64,000 nt of DNA, taken from NCBI RefSeq assembly GCF_018736145.1, contig NZ_CP059997.1:7997501-8061500 (forward strand). The letters are read 5' to 3'. The notes beneath the pieces were generated by a model. The model was not told where the DNA came from and searched no databases. It saw nothing but the letters and a program-made list of their open reading frames with translations. Each line of letters begins with the position of its first letter. Position 1 is the first letter of the stretch. This stretch comes from Amycolatopsis sp. CA-230715 (GTDB taxonomy: Bacteria; Actinomycetota; Actinomycetes; Mycobacteriales; Pseudonocardiaceae). The position numbers were made by a program, and so were the translations under genes. Below, piece after piece: positions 17,322 to 24,996 of this stretch.

Positions 17322-18491
17322 TCACCCCAGCATCCGGGAGGCGACGGCTGCCTGCCGTGCCGCGATCCGCTCGGCCCATTCGGCGGGGGACACGCGCGCT
17401 CGCTCGTGGAACGGGAGCCGGTCGGGGAGTTCGTCGAACTTCACCACCTCGACCTCGGGGCCGTCCGCGGCGGTCAGTTCGCGGGACAGCCGCTGCCACC
17501 GGATCTGGACGTACCCGCGGTCGTGCCCGGTGCGTTCGAGCCAGTTGGCCAGGCCGGGATCGCGTTCGCTGAGCACGAACCGGATCTTCCCGTCGGGGTC
17601 CACGCGTGCCTGGTCGGCGGTGAGGCTGGTCTGGTGGTTGATGTAGTCGAGCGAGAGGTACCACATGCTGCCCAGCTGGATGCCCTGGTACGGCGCGTCC
17701 GACCGCGGCACGGTGACGATCATGACCTCGTCGTCGCCGAGTTCGTAGTGCCCGGCCGAGGAGTACTGGGTGGTCAGCCCGCCCGGGGTGGAGCGCGGTT
17801 CGGTCATCGTGTTCACCGGCAGGTTCAGGTAGAACCACTCCGGGAAGGCCAGGAAGGTGCGGAGCCTGCTCAGCAGGATCTTCCCGGTGACGCCGTACCG
17901 CTTCGCCATCGTTTCGCGCGACAGCGGCGGGGGAGCGCCGCCCGCGGTGTCCTCGCACCGGATCTGGATCGAACCGCGGCGCTCGGTCGCCCAGTCGCTG
18001 TGCACCTCGCGGACCACGAGCATCGCCGATCCGGGGCCGAGTACGAAGTAGTTCGGCCCCGGATCGGGTTTCGCCGGTCCGAAGCGGAGTTCGAACGTGC
18101 CGTCCTCGGCGATCTCGACCTGGCGGTCATCGAAGGCGGCGAGGCTGTCCGGCACGTCGACCGGCGAGTAGTCGCCGTTGAGCACCTGGAAGCTGAGGTC
18201 GGCGGTCGTCCCGCGCGTGCCGGTGACGACGTACTCGCGGTCGTCCCTGATGTTCGCGTTGAAGTACAGCGTGTCCGGGTTGTCGAGCCCCATCTTCGTG
18301 TACGGGCCGGTGGACTGGGTGAAGTACGGGAAGTCCCGTTCGTAGGCCCACGCCATCTGCAGCGACGCCCTGATGCTGCCCGCGAGGTAGTCGTACCCCT
18401 CGACCAGGTCCTGTTCGGTCCGGACGTGCGGCGCCCCGGTGATGACCTCTTCGGCCTCGGCGATGGCGTCGGCGAGCGGTTGAGTGAGCAC
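17322..18491 (-). CDS. DUF1214-domain protein
   Basis: About 389 aa. The C-terminal half has the DUF1214 look (PDGKIRFVLSERDPGLANWLE with a GYVQIRWQRL end) and the N-terminal part contains DNPDTLYFNANI, typical of this group. The biochemical role of the family is not established; members often sit in catabolic clusters for steroids and aromatic compounds in actinobacteria. GTG at 18491 (VLTQPLADAIAEAEEV) is preferred over the GTG or ATG at 18542, which would place the coding region across the operator-like dyads. First gene of the operon leading to the SDR and the sulfotransferase, divergent from the IclR regulator. Confidence 0.75.
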   Translation of the reverse strand: MLTQPLADAIAEAEEVITGAPHVRTEQDLVEGYDYLAGSIRASLQMAWAYERDFPYFTQSTGPYTKMGLDNPDTLYFNANIRDDREYVVTGTRGTTADLSFQVLNGDYSPVDVPDSLAAFDDRQVEIAEDGTFELRFGPAKPDPGPNYFVLGPGSAMLVVREVHSDWATERRGSIQIRCEDTAGGAPPPLSRETMAKRYGVTGKILLSRLRTFLAFPEWFYLNLPVNTMTEPRSTPGGLTTQYSSAGHYELGDDEVMIVTVPRSDAPYQGIQLGSMWYLSLDYINHQTSLTADQARVDPDGKIRFVLSERDPGLANWLERTGHDRGYVQIRWQRLSRELTAADGPEVEVVKFDELPDRLPFHERARVSPAEWAERIAARQAAVASRMLG

Positions 18492-18518
18492 CCGTGACTC
18501 CTCACACTGGTACAAATA

Positions 18519-18567
18519 CGTACCGACCTGGTACGTTCTCATCTGTCGCAGAGTAGAACGTGTTCTA
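18519..18567. promoter_or_regulatory. Two dyads in the DUF1214/iclR divergent promoter
   Basis: The 87-bp divergent gap holds two inverted repeats. The first, 18519-18535, is CGTACC-GACCT-GGTACG with perfect 6-bp arms. The second, 18554-18567, is TAGAAC-GT-GTTCTA, ending 12 bp before the iclR ATG. The second is almost identical to the dyad at 19975-19988 in front of cysD, which suggests one regulator, probably the IclR protein encoded here, controls both promoters and itself. Confidence 0.65.
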
Positions 18568-18578
18568 AGGATGGGTCA

Positions 18579-19457
18579 ATGGCCGTCACGCGCCGTTCGC
18601 CGCCGACCGAACGGGTCGTGCGGCTGCTCGACTTCTTCACCGCCCGTCCCGGCGAGCGCTTCGGGCTCTCCGACCTGGCTCGCGGGCTGGGCATGGCCAA
18701 GCCGACCTGCCTCGGCATCGTGACCGAACTGGTCGCGGGCGGCTACCTCGTCCGGGACCCGCGGACGGTGACCTACCGGCTCGGGCCCGCGATGATCGCC
18801 GCCGGACGGGTCGCGGGTGAGGGCTTCGGTGCGGGCGAGGTCGCCGGGCGGCACCTGGAACGGCTGAGCGCGCGGTACGGCGCCACGTGCACGGCGTCGG
18901 CTGTGTCGGGTGACCGCATCCTGGTGCTGGCGAGCGCGGGTCCCGGCCGCGTCGAACTCGGCCAGACCTACCCGTTCGCGCCGCCGGTGGGCCTGATGTA
19001 CGTGCTGTGGGACTCCGACGAGGCGTTCCGCGACTGGCTCGCGAAACCGCCCGCGGTGCCGATCCGGCTCGACGAAGCGCATCTGCACCGGGTGGTCGCC
19101 GAGTGCCGGGAGCACGGTTACCTGGTGGAAAGCCTGACCTCGACGGGGCGGCGGCTCTATTCACTGATGGCGGGTGCCGCCGCGGACGAACTGCCTGCCG
19201 AAATCCGGGATCTGGTCGGGAAACTGGTGTCCAGCCTCGGCGAGCGCGTGTACCTCGGCGCCGATCTGGCGCCGCGCCGCAAGCACGCCGTGAGCCTGCT
19301 GGCGGCGCCGACGTTCGACGCGTCCGGTCGCCAGGAGCTCGTGCTCACCCTGTCGGTCGGCGAATCGATCACCGGTGCCGAAATCGCCCGCCGCGGCGCG
19401 GAACTGGTCGCCGTCGCGGACGCGGTGACGGCGGAATCGGGTGGGCGCAAGCCGTGA
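18579..19457 (+). CDS. IclR-family transcriptional regulator
   Basis: A 292-aa regulator with an N-terminal winged helix (RVVRLLDFFTARP then FGLSDLARGLGMAKPTCLGIVTEL) and a C-terminal GAF-like effector domain (ATCTASAVSGDRILVLASAG, later LTLSVGESITGAEIARRGAELV). IclR proteins act as repressors or activators of catabolic operons and sense small acids or phenolics. It is divergent from the DUF1214-SDR-sulfotransferase operon and next to the SnoaL/cysD promoter. The dyad at 18554-18567 lies just upstream of its ATG and would allow autoregulation. It is the only regulator encoded between 15377 and 22764, so it is the natural owner of the shared dyad. Confidence 0.9.
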   Translation: MAVTRRSPPTERVVRLLDFFTARPGERFGLSDLARGLGMAKPTCLGIVTELVAGGYLVRDPRTVTYRLGPAMIAAGRVAGEGFGAGEVAGRHLERLSARYGATCTASAVSGDRILVLASAGPGRVELGQTYPFAPPVGLMYVLWDSDEAFRDWLAKPPAVPIRLDEAHLHRVVAECREHGYLVESLTSTGRRLYSLMAGAAADELPAEIRDLVGKLVSSLGERVYLGADLAPRRKHAVSLLAAPTFDASGRQELVLTLSVGESITGAEIARRGAELVAVADAVTAESGGRKP

Positions 19458-19467
19458 TCGGCGTGCG

Positions 19468-19941
19468 TCAGGCGGGCGTGCTCCAGCGGTTCGCGGTCAA
19501 CTTGAACCCCGGCAGGTCGTCGAGCGGGGTCATCGATTCGTAGAGCCGGTCGTAGCCGGTATCGCTGATCAGCCAGGCGCCGTTCTCGCGCCGGTAGGTG
19601 TCCTCGTAGAACGCCGCGCCCTCGATGATCACGCGGTGCTCGGGCACGATCACCTTGTCCTGCAACAGCCAGGTGCCCCTCGCGGTGTCGCCGTCGACTT
19701 CGATCTCGGGCTGTCCCGCGAAGTGCACCGTGGTGATCCCGGGGCCGACCGTGGTCCGCAGGAATTCGATGATCGCCTCGCGCGAGTCGAATTCCAGTGC
19801 TTTGCCGTAGGACGGGGTTCCGTAGCGCGCGCGGGCGTCGGCGGTCAGCGTCTCCGCCATTTCGTCCCAGCGCTTCAGGTCGAGGCAGCGGAGGTAGCGG
19901 AACTTGACGCGCCGGATCTCTTCGAGTGCGATCATGTCCAT
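19468..19941 (-). CDS. SnoaL-like polyketide cyclase/dehydratase-fold protein
   Basis: A 157-aa protein of the NTF2/SnoaL_4 fold: IALEEIRRVKFRYLRCLDLKRWDEMAETLTADA at the start in the usual helical form, then the strand-rich half with TTVHFAGQPEIEVDGDTARG and GAWLISDTGYDRLYESM. Such proteins serve as small isomerases, dehydratases or hydroxylases, or as components without known catalysis. The ATG at 19941 is chosen because the dyad and promoter for cysD begin 22 bp further upstream; an earlier frame would run antisense into cysD. It is divergent from cysD and ends 10 bp from the convergent iclR gene. Its placement suggests a role in the same sulfonation pathway. Confidence 0.85.
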   Translation of the reverse strand: MDMIALEEIRRVKFRYLRCLDLKRWDEMAETLTADARARYGTPSYGKALEFDSREAIIEFLRTTVGPGITTVHFAGQPEIEVDGDTARGTWLLQDKVIVPEHRVIIEGAAFYEDTYRRENGAWLISDTGYDRLYESMTPLDDLPGFKLTANRWSTPA

Positions 19942-19962
19942 GCCATCAGGGTCCCGCCGTCC

Positions 19963-19992
19963 TTGACCAATAGCAAGAACATGTTCTACTTT
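19963..19992 (+). promoter_or_regulatory. cysD promoter with embedded IclR-type operator
   Basis: A sigma-70-like promoter is readable for cysD: TTGACC (19963-19968), an 18-bp spacer, and TACTTT (19987-19992). The dyad AGAACATGTTCT (19976-19987, perfect) fills the spacer and touches the -10 box, a placement typical of repression. With one more base each side it reads AAGAACATGTTCTA, matching TAGAACGTGTTCTA at 18554-18567 in 12 of 14 positions. The SnoaL-like gene diverges from the same 82-bp gap. Confidence 0.65.
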
Positions 19993-20023
19993 CTTGATCT
20001 CGAAACCCCGGAGGACGGATTCC

Positions 20024-20932
20024 ATGGCTTCCCCGACGTACGAGCTCACCCACCTCGACGCGCTCGAAGCCGAGGCGGTGCACGTCTTCCGCGAGGTCGC
20101 GGCGACCTTCGAACGGCCGGTGCTGCTGTTCTCCGGCGGCAAGGACTCGATGGTGATGCTGCACCTGGCGGCCAAGGCCTTCTGGCCAGCGCCGCCGCCG
20201 TTCCCGGTGCTGCACATCGACACCGGGCACAACTTCGACGAGGTCATCCGGTTCCGCGACGCCACGGTGGCCGAGTACGGCTCGCGGCTCGTGGTCAGCC
20301 GGGTCCAGGACGACATCGACGCCGGGCGCGTCGTCGAGGACCCGAAGGCGGGCCGCAACCGGCTTCAGACGACGGCACTGCTGCGCGCGGTGAAGGAGCA
20401 CGCCTTCGACGCTGTGTTCGGCGGCGCCCGGCGTGACGAGGAAAAGGCACGCGCCAAGGAACGGGTGTTCAGCTTCCGCGACGAATTCGGCCAGTGGGAT
20501 CCCCGAAACCAGCGGCCCGAGCTGTGGAACCTCTACAACGGACGGCACCGCAAGGGCGAGCACATCCGCGTCTTCCCGCTCTCGAACTGGACCGAGCTGG
20601 ACATCTGGCAGTACGTCGAGGCGGAGCGCGTCGGGCTGCCGTCGCTCTACTACGCGCACCGTCGCCAGGTGGTGCAGCGCGACGGGATGCTGCTCGCGCA
20701 CACCCGGTTCCTGACTCTGGCCGAGGGGGAAAACCCTTACGAGGCAACGGTTCGCTTCCGCACCGTCGGCGACGCGACGTGCACCGGCTGCGTCGAGTCG
20801 ACCGCCTCGTCCCCGGCGGAGGTGGTCGCCGAGGTCGCCGTCACGCGGCTCACCGAACGCGGCGCGACCCGCGCCGACGACCGGATCTCCGATACGGGCA
20901 TGGAAGACCGGAAGAAGGAAGGGTACTTCTGA
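20024..20932 (+). CDS. cysD: Sulfate adenylyltransferase subunit 2 (CysD)
   Basis: A 302-aa ATP sulfurylase small subunit of the PP-loop superfamily, with SGGKDS at residues 37-42. With CysN it makes adenosine 5'-phosphosulfate from sulfate and ATP. The family features FGGARRDEEKARAKERVFSFRD and the C-terminal DRISDTGMEDRKKEGYF are intact. GGAGGA stands 9 bp before the ATG. The next gene overlaps the stop by one base (TGATG). No cysH or sulfite reductase gene follows, so this copy looks dedicated to making PAPS for sulfotransfer rather than to cysteine synthesis. The upstream operator is shared with the sulfotransferase operon. Confidence 0.96.
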   Translation: MASPTYELTHLDALEAEAVHVFREVAATFERPVLLFSGGKDSMVMLHLAAKAFWPAPPPFPVLHIDTGHNFDEVIRFRDATVAEYGSRLVVSRVQDDIDAGRVVEDPKAGRNRLQTTALLRAVKEHAFDAVFGGARRDEEKARAKERVFSFRDEFGQWDPRNQRPELWNLYNGRHRKGEHIRVFPLSNWTELDIWQYVEAERVGLPSLYYAHRRQVVQRDGMLLAHTRFLTLAEGENPYEATVRFRTVGDATCTGCVESTASSPAEVVAEVAVTRLTERGATRADDRISDTGMEDRKKEGYF

Positions 20933-22764
20933 TGAGTGCGCGCGTCACCACGCTCCGGCTGGCCACCGCGGGCAGCGTCGACGACGGGAAGTCGACCCTG
21001 ATCGGCAGGCTGCTGTTCGATTCGAAGACGGTGTTCACCGACCAGCTCGAAGCGATCGAACGCACCAGCCGCGCGCACGGCGAGGCGTACCCGAACCTCG
21101 CGCTGCTGACCGACGGCCTGCGCGCCGAACGCGAGCAGGGCATCACGATCGACGTCGCGCACCGCTACTTCGCCACGCCCAAGCGGAAGTTCATCATCGC
21201 CGACACCCCAGGCCATGTGCAGTACACCCGCAACATGGTCACCGGAGCGTCCACAGCGGACCTCGCGCTGATCCTCGTCGACGCGCGCAAGGGCGTGCTG
21301 GAGCAGTCCCGCAGGCACGCGTTCCTGGCGAGCCTGCTCGGCATCGGCCACCTCGTGGTGTGCGTCAACAAGATGGATCTCGTCGGCTGGTCGCGGGAAC
21401 GGTTCGAGGAGATCCGCGAAGAGTTCCGGCGGTTCGCGATGAAGCTGCGGGTGCCCGACCTGGCCTTCGTGCCGATGTCGGCGCTGCACGGCGACAACGT
21501 GGTGCACCGGACCGCCAGCATGCCGTGGTACGAGGGGACTTCCCTGCTGCACCACCTCGAACAGGTCCACGTCGCCTCGGACCGCAACCTCATCGACGCG
21601 CGGTTCCCGGTGCAGTACGTGATCCGCGAGCACGGCCGCGAGTTCCGGGGCTACGCGGGAACGATCGCGGGCGGCGTGTTCAAACCCGGTGACGAGGTCA
21701 CCGTGCTGCCGTCCGGGTTCACCACGACCGTGCGGGCGATCTGGGGACCCGGTGGCACGGAGATCGCCGAGGCGTTCGCCCCGCAAGCGGTCACGATGGA
21801 GCTGTCCGACGAACTGGACCTCGGCCGGGGCGACCTGATCTGCCGTCCCGGCAACCGCCCGCACCTCGGCCGCGACCTCGACGCCATGGTCTGCTGGTTC
21901 TCCGAGCGGGGCGCGCTGGCACCCGGCGCGACCTACGCCGTGCGGCACACCACCCGCGAAACCGTCGGCGAGGTCCACGACCTCGACTACCGGCTCGATG
22001 TGTCGACACTGCACCGGGACGAGACCGCGGAATCCTTGTCCCTCAACGAACTCGGCCGCATCCGGTTGCGGACCAGGCAGCCGCTGATGTTCGATCCGTA
22101 CCGCAGGAACCGGTCGACGGGCGGGTTCCTCCTCATCGACGAGCACTCCGGGGCCACCGTCGCCGCCGGGATGATCACGGGCCCGGCCACGACGCGGGCG
22201 AACGTGGTGTGGCACACCGCCGCGGTGACCAGGGCCGAGCGGGCGACGCGGGGCTGCACCGTATGGCTCACCGGGCTTTCCGCCTCCGGCAAGTCCACTG
22301 TGGCCGTCGAACTCGAACGCCGGCTCGTTGCCGCCGGGAGGCCCGCGTACCTGCTCGACGGCGACAACCTCCGGCACGGGTTGAACGGCGATCTCGGGTT
22401 CGGTGCGGCCGATCGCGCCGAGAACGTGCGGCGGACGGCCGAAACCGCGAAGCTGTTCGCCGACGCCGGGCTGGTCGCGGTGGTCTCGTTGATCAGCCCC
22501 TACCACGCCGATCGCGAGCGGGCCCGTGCCGCGCACGAATCCGCCGGGCTCCCGTTCCTGGAGGTGTTCGTCGACACCCCGCTGGAAGTGTGCGAGGACC
22601 GCGATCCCAAGGGCATGTACGCGAAGGCGCGCTCCGGCGAGATCACCGGTTTCACCGGAGTCGACGCGCCGTACGAACGCCCCGCGTCACCGGATCTGGT
22701 GCTGCGCCCCGAAAACGGGGATCCCGCCGCGATGGCCGCGCTGATCCTGGCCGCGCTGGACTGA
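20932..22764 (+). CDS. cysNC: Bifunctional sulfate adenylyltransferase subunit 1 / APS kinase (CysN-CysC fusion)
   Basis: A 610-aa fusion. Residues 1-430 are the EF-Tu-like GTPase CysN, with P-loop GSVDDGKST (14-22), the switch motif DTPGH and the guanine motif NKMD. Residues from about 440 are APS kinase, with Walker A GLSASGKST (448-456) and the downstream DGDNLRHGLNGDLGF and DPKGMYAKARSGEITGFTG signatures. Together with CysD it converts sulfate to PAPS. It begins inside the cysD stop (TGATG), so the two are coupled. A strong inverted repeat 130 bp after the stop probably terminates the transcript. Confidence 0.96.
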   Translation: MSARVTTLRLATAGSVDDGKSTLIGRLLFDSKTVFTDQLEAIERTSRAHGEAYPNLALLTDGLRAEREQGITIDVAHRYFATPKRKFIIADTPGHVQYTRNMVTGASTADLALILVDARKGVLEQSRRHAFLASLLGIGHLVVCVNKMDLVGWSRERFEEIREEFRRFAMKLRVPDLAFVPMSALHGDNVVHRTASMPWYEGTSLLHHLEQVHVASDRNLIDARFPVQYVIREHGREFRGYAGTIAGGVFKPGDEVTVLPSGFTTTVRAIWGPGGTEIAEAFAPQAVTMELSDELDLGRGDLICRPGNRPHLGRDLDAMVCWFSERGALAPGATYAVRHTTRETVGEVHDLDYRLDVSTLHRDETAESLSLNELGRIRLRTRQPLMFDPYRRNRSTGGFLLIDEHSGATVAAGMITGPATTRANVVWHTAAVTRAERATRGCTVWLTGLSASGKSTVAVELERRLVAAGRPAYLLDGDNLRHGLNGDLGFGAADRAENVRRTAETAKLFADAGLVAVVSLISPYHADRERARAAHESAGLPFLEVFVDTPLEVCEDRDPKGMYAKARSGEITGFTGVDAPYERPASPDLVLRPENGDPAAMAALILAALD

Positions 22765-22895
22765 CCGCGCCGAGTTTCTCAGCGTCGCCACAGGCCGCGC
22801 TCGGCAGTATGGCACTCCCGGACGCGGCCCCTTTCCGAGTCCCCGCTCGGTCCCCGGTGTCCGGGCTTCCGGTGTTCCGAGACGCACCGGGAGAC

Positions 22896-22948
22896 GGCCT
22901 TGTCCCGCACGCTGTGCCCACTCGTTCACGGACGTGCGGGACAAGGCC
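22896..22948. terminator. Stem-loop between convergent cysNC and ACT-like genes
   Basis: Perfect 15-bp inverted repeat: GGCCTTGTCCCGCAC (22896-22910) and GTGCGGGACAAGGCC (22934-22948), with a 23-base loop. It lies between the stop of cysNC and the stop of the minus-strand ACT-like gene, so it could end transcription from both sides. There is no U-tract, as usual for high-GC actinobacterial terminators. The 130 bp between cysNC and the repeat hold nothing else I can name. Confidence 0.7.
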
Positions 22949-22957
22949 CCGCCGTGG

Positions 22958-23221
22958 TCAGGCGAGTTCGGCGGACACGACCGCCGGGAGTTCGCGAAGG
23001 TGGTCGAGCAGCGGTTCGGTCTCGTCACCGGGGAGCAGGACGGCGCACACCATGCTGCTTTCCCTGACCCCGTCGCGGATGTCGACGGACAGCTCGTGCA
23101 CGACGTGACCCCGCTGAGCCAGCAGACCGACCAGGCGGGGGATTTCCGCGATGCCACCGACGAAGTAGGTGGCGATCCGGCGACGGACCAGGACTGCTGA
23201 AGTCGTGGGACTGAAGGACAT
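22958..23221 (-). CDS. Small ACT-like regulatory domain protein
   Basis: An 87-aa protein. Residues 15-87 read like a single ACT domain of the acetolactate-synthase small-subunit type: a first strand and loop (ATYFVGGIAEIPRLVGLLAQ), a middle strand (VHELSVDIRDGVRESSMVCA) and a last helix and strand (LLDHLRELPAVVSAEL). No catalytic subunit or larger ilvH-like C-terminus is present, and no gene nearby is an obvious partner. ACT domains bind amino acids and control enzymes. The reading frame is well defined, but the family call rests on pattern only. Confidence 0.55.
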   Translation of the reverse strand: MSFSPTTSAVLVRRRIATYFVGGIAEIPRLVGLLAQRGHVVHELSVDIRDGVRESSMVCAVLLPGDETEPLLDHLRELPAVVSAELA

Positions 23222-23379
23222 GACGCAACTCCGCGGGATATCGGCTGGCTGGGAAACCGGGCCAGGTCCCGGGAAGAGTCCGCGATCGCCAACGCTGCGC
23301 GCCGGCGACCTGGCTCAGCCGGCGCGCCGGATTACGCGTCGCTCGGACGTCATGGGGCGCTGCACGGCGACAGACTAAC

Positions 23380-23544
23380 ATGACCGGCGGCGGGTTACGA
23401 ACCCTCCGGGCGTTGACTCGGGAGCACTCTGCTGCAACCCATGGCCCCGCCGTCGGCTCGGCGACGTTCACCGGCCTCACCCCGAGCGACAACCACGGGG
23501 ACATCCACAACACGACAAGCACGTTCACCAGCAACCGCGAGTGA
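23380..23544 (+). CDS. Possible small ORF or gene remnant (54 aa)
   Basis: An ATG-started frame of 54 codons ending in SNRE and a TGA at 23542-23544. Its composition (many Thr, His, Asn, for example GDIHNTTSTFTSN) differs from the surrounding arginine-rich shadow frames. I do not recognise it, there is no convincing ribosome site, and it overlaps the end of the convergent HNH gene by 20 bp. It may be the tail of a decayed gene. The stretch 23222-23379 upstream shows nothing else. Confidence 0.2.
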   Translation: MTGGGLRTLRALTREHSAATHGPAVGSATFTGLTPSDNHGDIHNTTSTFTSNRE

Positions 23545-24709
23545 GCCCGGGATGCCCGCCGGGAATTCTTTTCCCGGCGGGCACCGTGGCGAATCCGGTC
23601 GGATTTTCGGTGTAGCTGCGCCCGTCGGGTGTGGTGACGGTGAGTGCGCCGGTTTTTTCGTTGGTGGTGAAGGTCCAGCCGGGTTCATCGCGGAGCACGT
23701 GATGGATTCGGCACAGCGGCCGGAGGTTCACTTTGTCGGTTCCGCCGCCGTCTTTCCACGCCTGCGCGTGGTCGAGGTCGCTGTACTGCGCGGGCCGGTT
23801 GCAGCCGGGCATGCAGCAGGTCCGGTAGGTGACCTGAAGGTACTTCCGCATGCGCCTCGACGGTCGGTAGTTTTTCCGCCCGACATCGATCGGAAGCTTG
23901 GACATCGGTTCGTCGATGATGCGGTTCCAGACGGAGTTGGCGTCGTAGGCGATTTCGCGGGCGAGTTCGGGGGAGATCTCGCCACACCCGACGAGTTCGG
24001 CGGGGTTATTGCGCAAACCCATGAGCGTAGGCAGGTCGATGTGCAGGAAGATCTGGGCTTTCGGCTTACCCGCACAGCCACCACTCAGGCACCGCTCGAC
24101 CAGGGCGTCGAGCCTGAGTTGATCCATCGTGCCCGGGGCACCTTGCCGCTTCTTCGCGAGCGCGTCTTGATCGCAGGCGGCGTAGAGGGCTTGCGCGCGG
24201 TCGGAGGGCAGTTCGGCGAACAGGGTCGAGGAGCCGTGATCCCCGTGCCGGATTTCGAGCCTGCGTGCCGCAGCCTTGGCCTTGCGTCGCTGTTCGTACC
24301 CTTCGGGGTCGATCCTCATCAGCAGCGAGTTGACCATCCTGCGCAGCGCGGGCGCGTTCCGGTTCTCGAACTTCCCCGCCAGTCGAGCGTCCACTTCGGA
24401 CGCCATCGCTCGAGAAGTGCATGCGGTGGCCTCGAACACTCGCGACGCCGCATACTCATCGATGAGCCCGTTCTCCATCGCGGCCAGTGTCTCGGGCAGG
24501 TATGAGGTCAACGCGTCAGCGAGCGCCGCCTTCCGCTCCGCCGAGTTCTGCGTCAACGAACACAGCAGCGCCACTTGCCCGACGGTCGATCTTCGCGACG
24601 ACTCCTGTTCTATATCGGCGATATCCCGCAGCAACATCGCCTGCTGGTATCGAATAATGGCAACACGCCGCTGGACAGAATCGGACTTGGAAACCAGATT
24701 GGTGTTCAT
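23525..24709 (-). CDS. HNH endonuclease domain protein of the DUF222/13E12 repeat family
   Basis: A 394-aa protein with an N-terminal DUF222 region and a C-terminal HNH nuclease domain. The zinc and HNH residues are in CCMPGCNRPAQYSDLDHAQ and VNLRPLCRIHHVLRDEPGW. This family is present in many copies in actinobacteria (13E12 repeats of mycobacteria) and is thought to be mobile, but neither target nor biological role is known. The gene stands alone, flanked on both sides by gene-poor, somewhat less GC-rich sequence with possible remnants, which fits acquisition by transfer. The ATG at 24709 begins MNTNLVSKSD. Confidence 0.88.
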   Translation of the reverse strand: MNTNLVSKSDSVQRRVAIIRYQQAMLLRDIADIEQESSRRSTVGQVALLCSLTQNSAERKAALADALTSYLPETLAAMENGLIDEYAASRVFEATACTSRAMASEVDARLAGKFENRNAPALRRMVNSLLMRIDPEGYEQRRKAKAAARRLEIRHGDHGSSTLFAELPSDRAQALYAACDQDALAKKRQGAPGTMDQLRLDALVERCLSGGCAGKPKAQIFLHIDLPTLMGLRNNPAELVGCGEISPELAREIAYDANSVWNRIIDEPMSKLPIDVGRKNYRPSRRMRKYLQVTYRTCCMPGCNRPAQYSDLDHAQAWKDGGGTDKVNLRPLCRIHHVLRDEPGWTFTTNEKTGALTVTTPDGRSYTENPTGFATVPAGKRIPGGHPGLTRGCW

Positions 24710-24996
24710 AAATCAATTCTACCGACCCGCAAAGAAGCGCGCGTCACTCGATCGCGTAAGCAAAAGATCACTACCTGCCACAACGTGCCCACAACGCCAT
24801 AGAAGACAAACAACGAACGGGACCGTCAGTGCGTCGGGGACGCTACCTCGAGGCGACCAAAGGTTTTCGTTCCGTGGGGAACTGTCGCTGGTGACCAACG
24901 ACGCAACCTGCACCGTGGAGCGACAGTTTCACACGGCGCGCCGCAGGCGTGCCTGTGACTCTCACCGTGCCCCCGAAACACGCTCACTGCAGATGT
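24710..24996. other. Gene-poor stretch between HNH gene and bioF
   Basis: About 290 bp with locally lower GC and A-rich runs (for example AAGACAAACAACGAACGG near 24803). It probably holds the HNH gene promoter at its left end and the bioF 3' flank at its right. I see no RNA gene, no clear terminator and no credible coding frame in it. Confidence 0.5.

Noticed and set aside
13006..22764. Treating the P450, SDR and sulfotransferase as enediyne tailoring genes
   Set aside because: They are separated from the PKS by the repeat island and an unrelated 7-kb operon, and have their own regulators and operators. The link cannot be excluded but is not supported.
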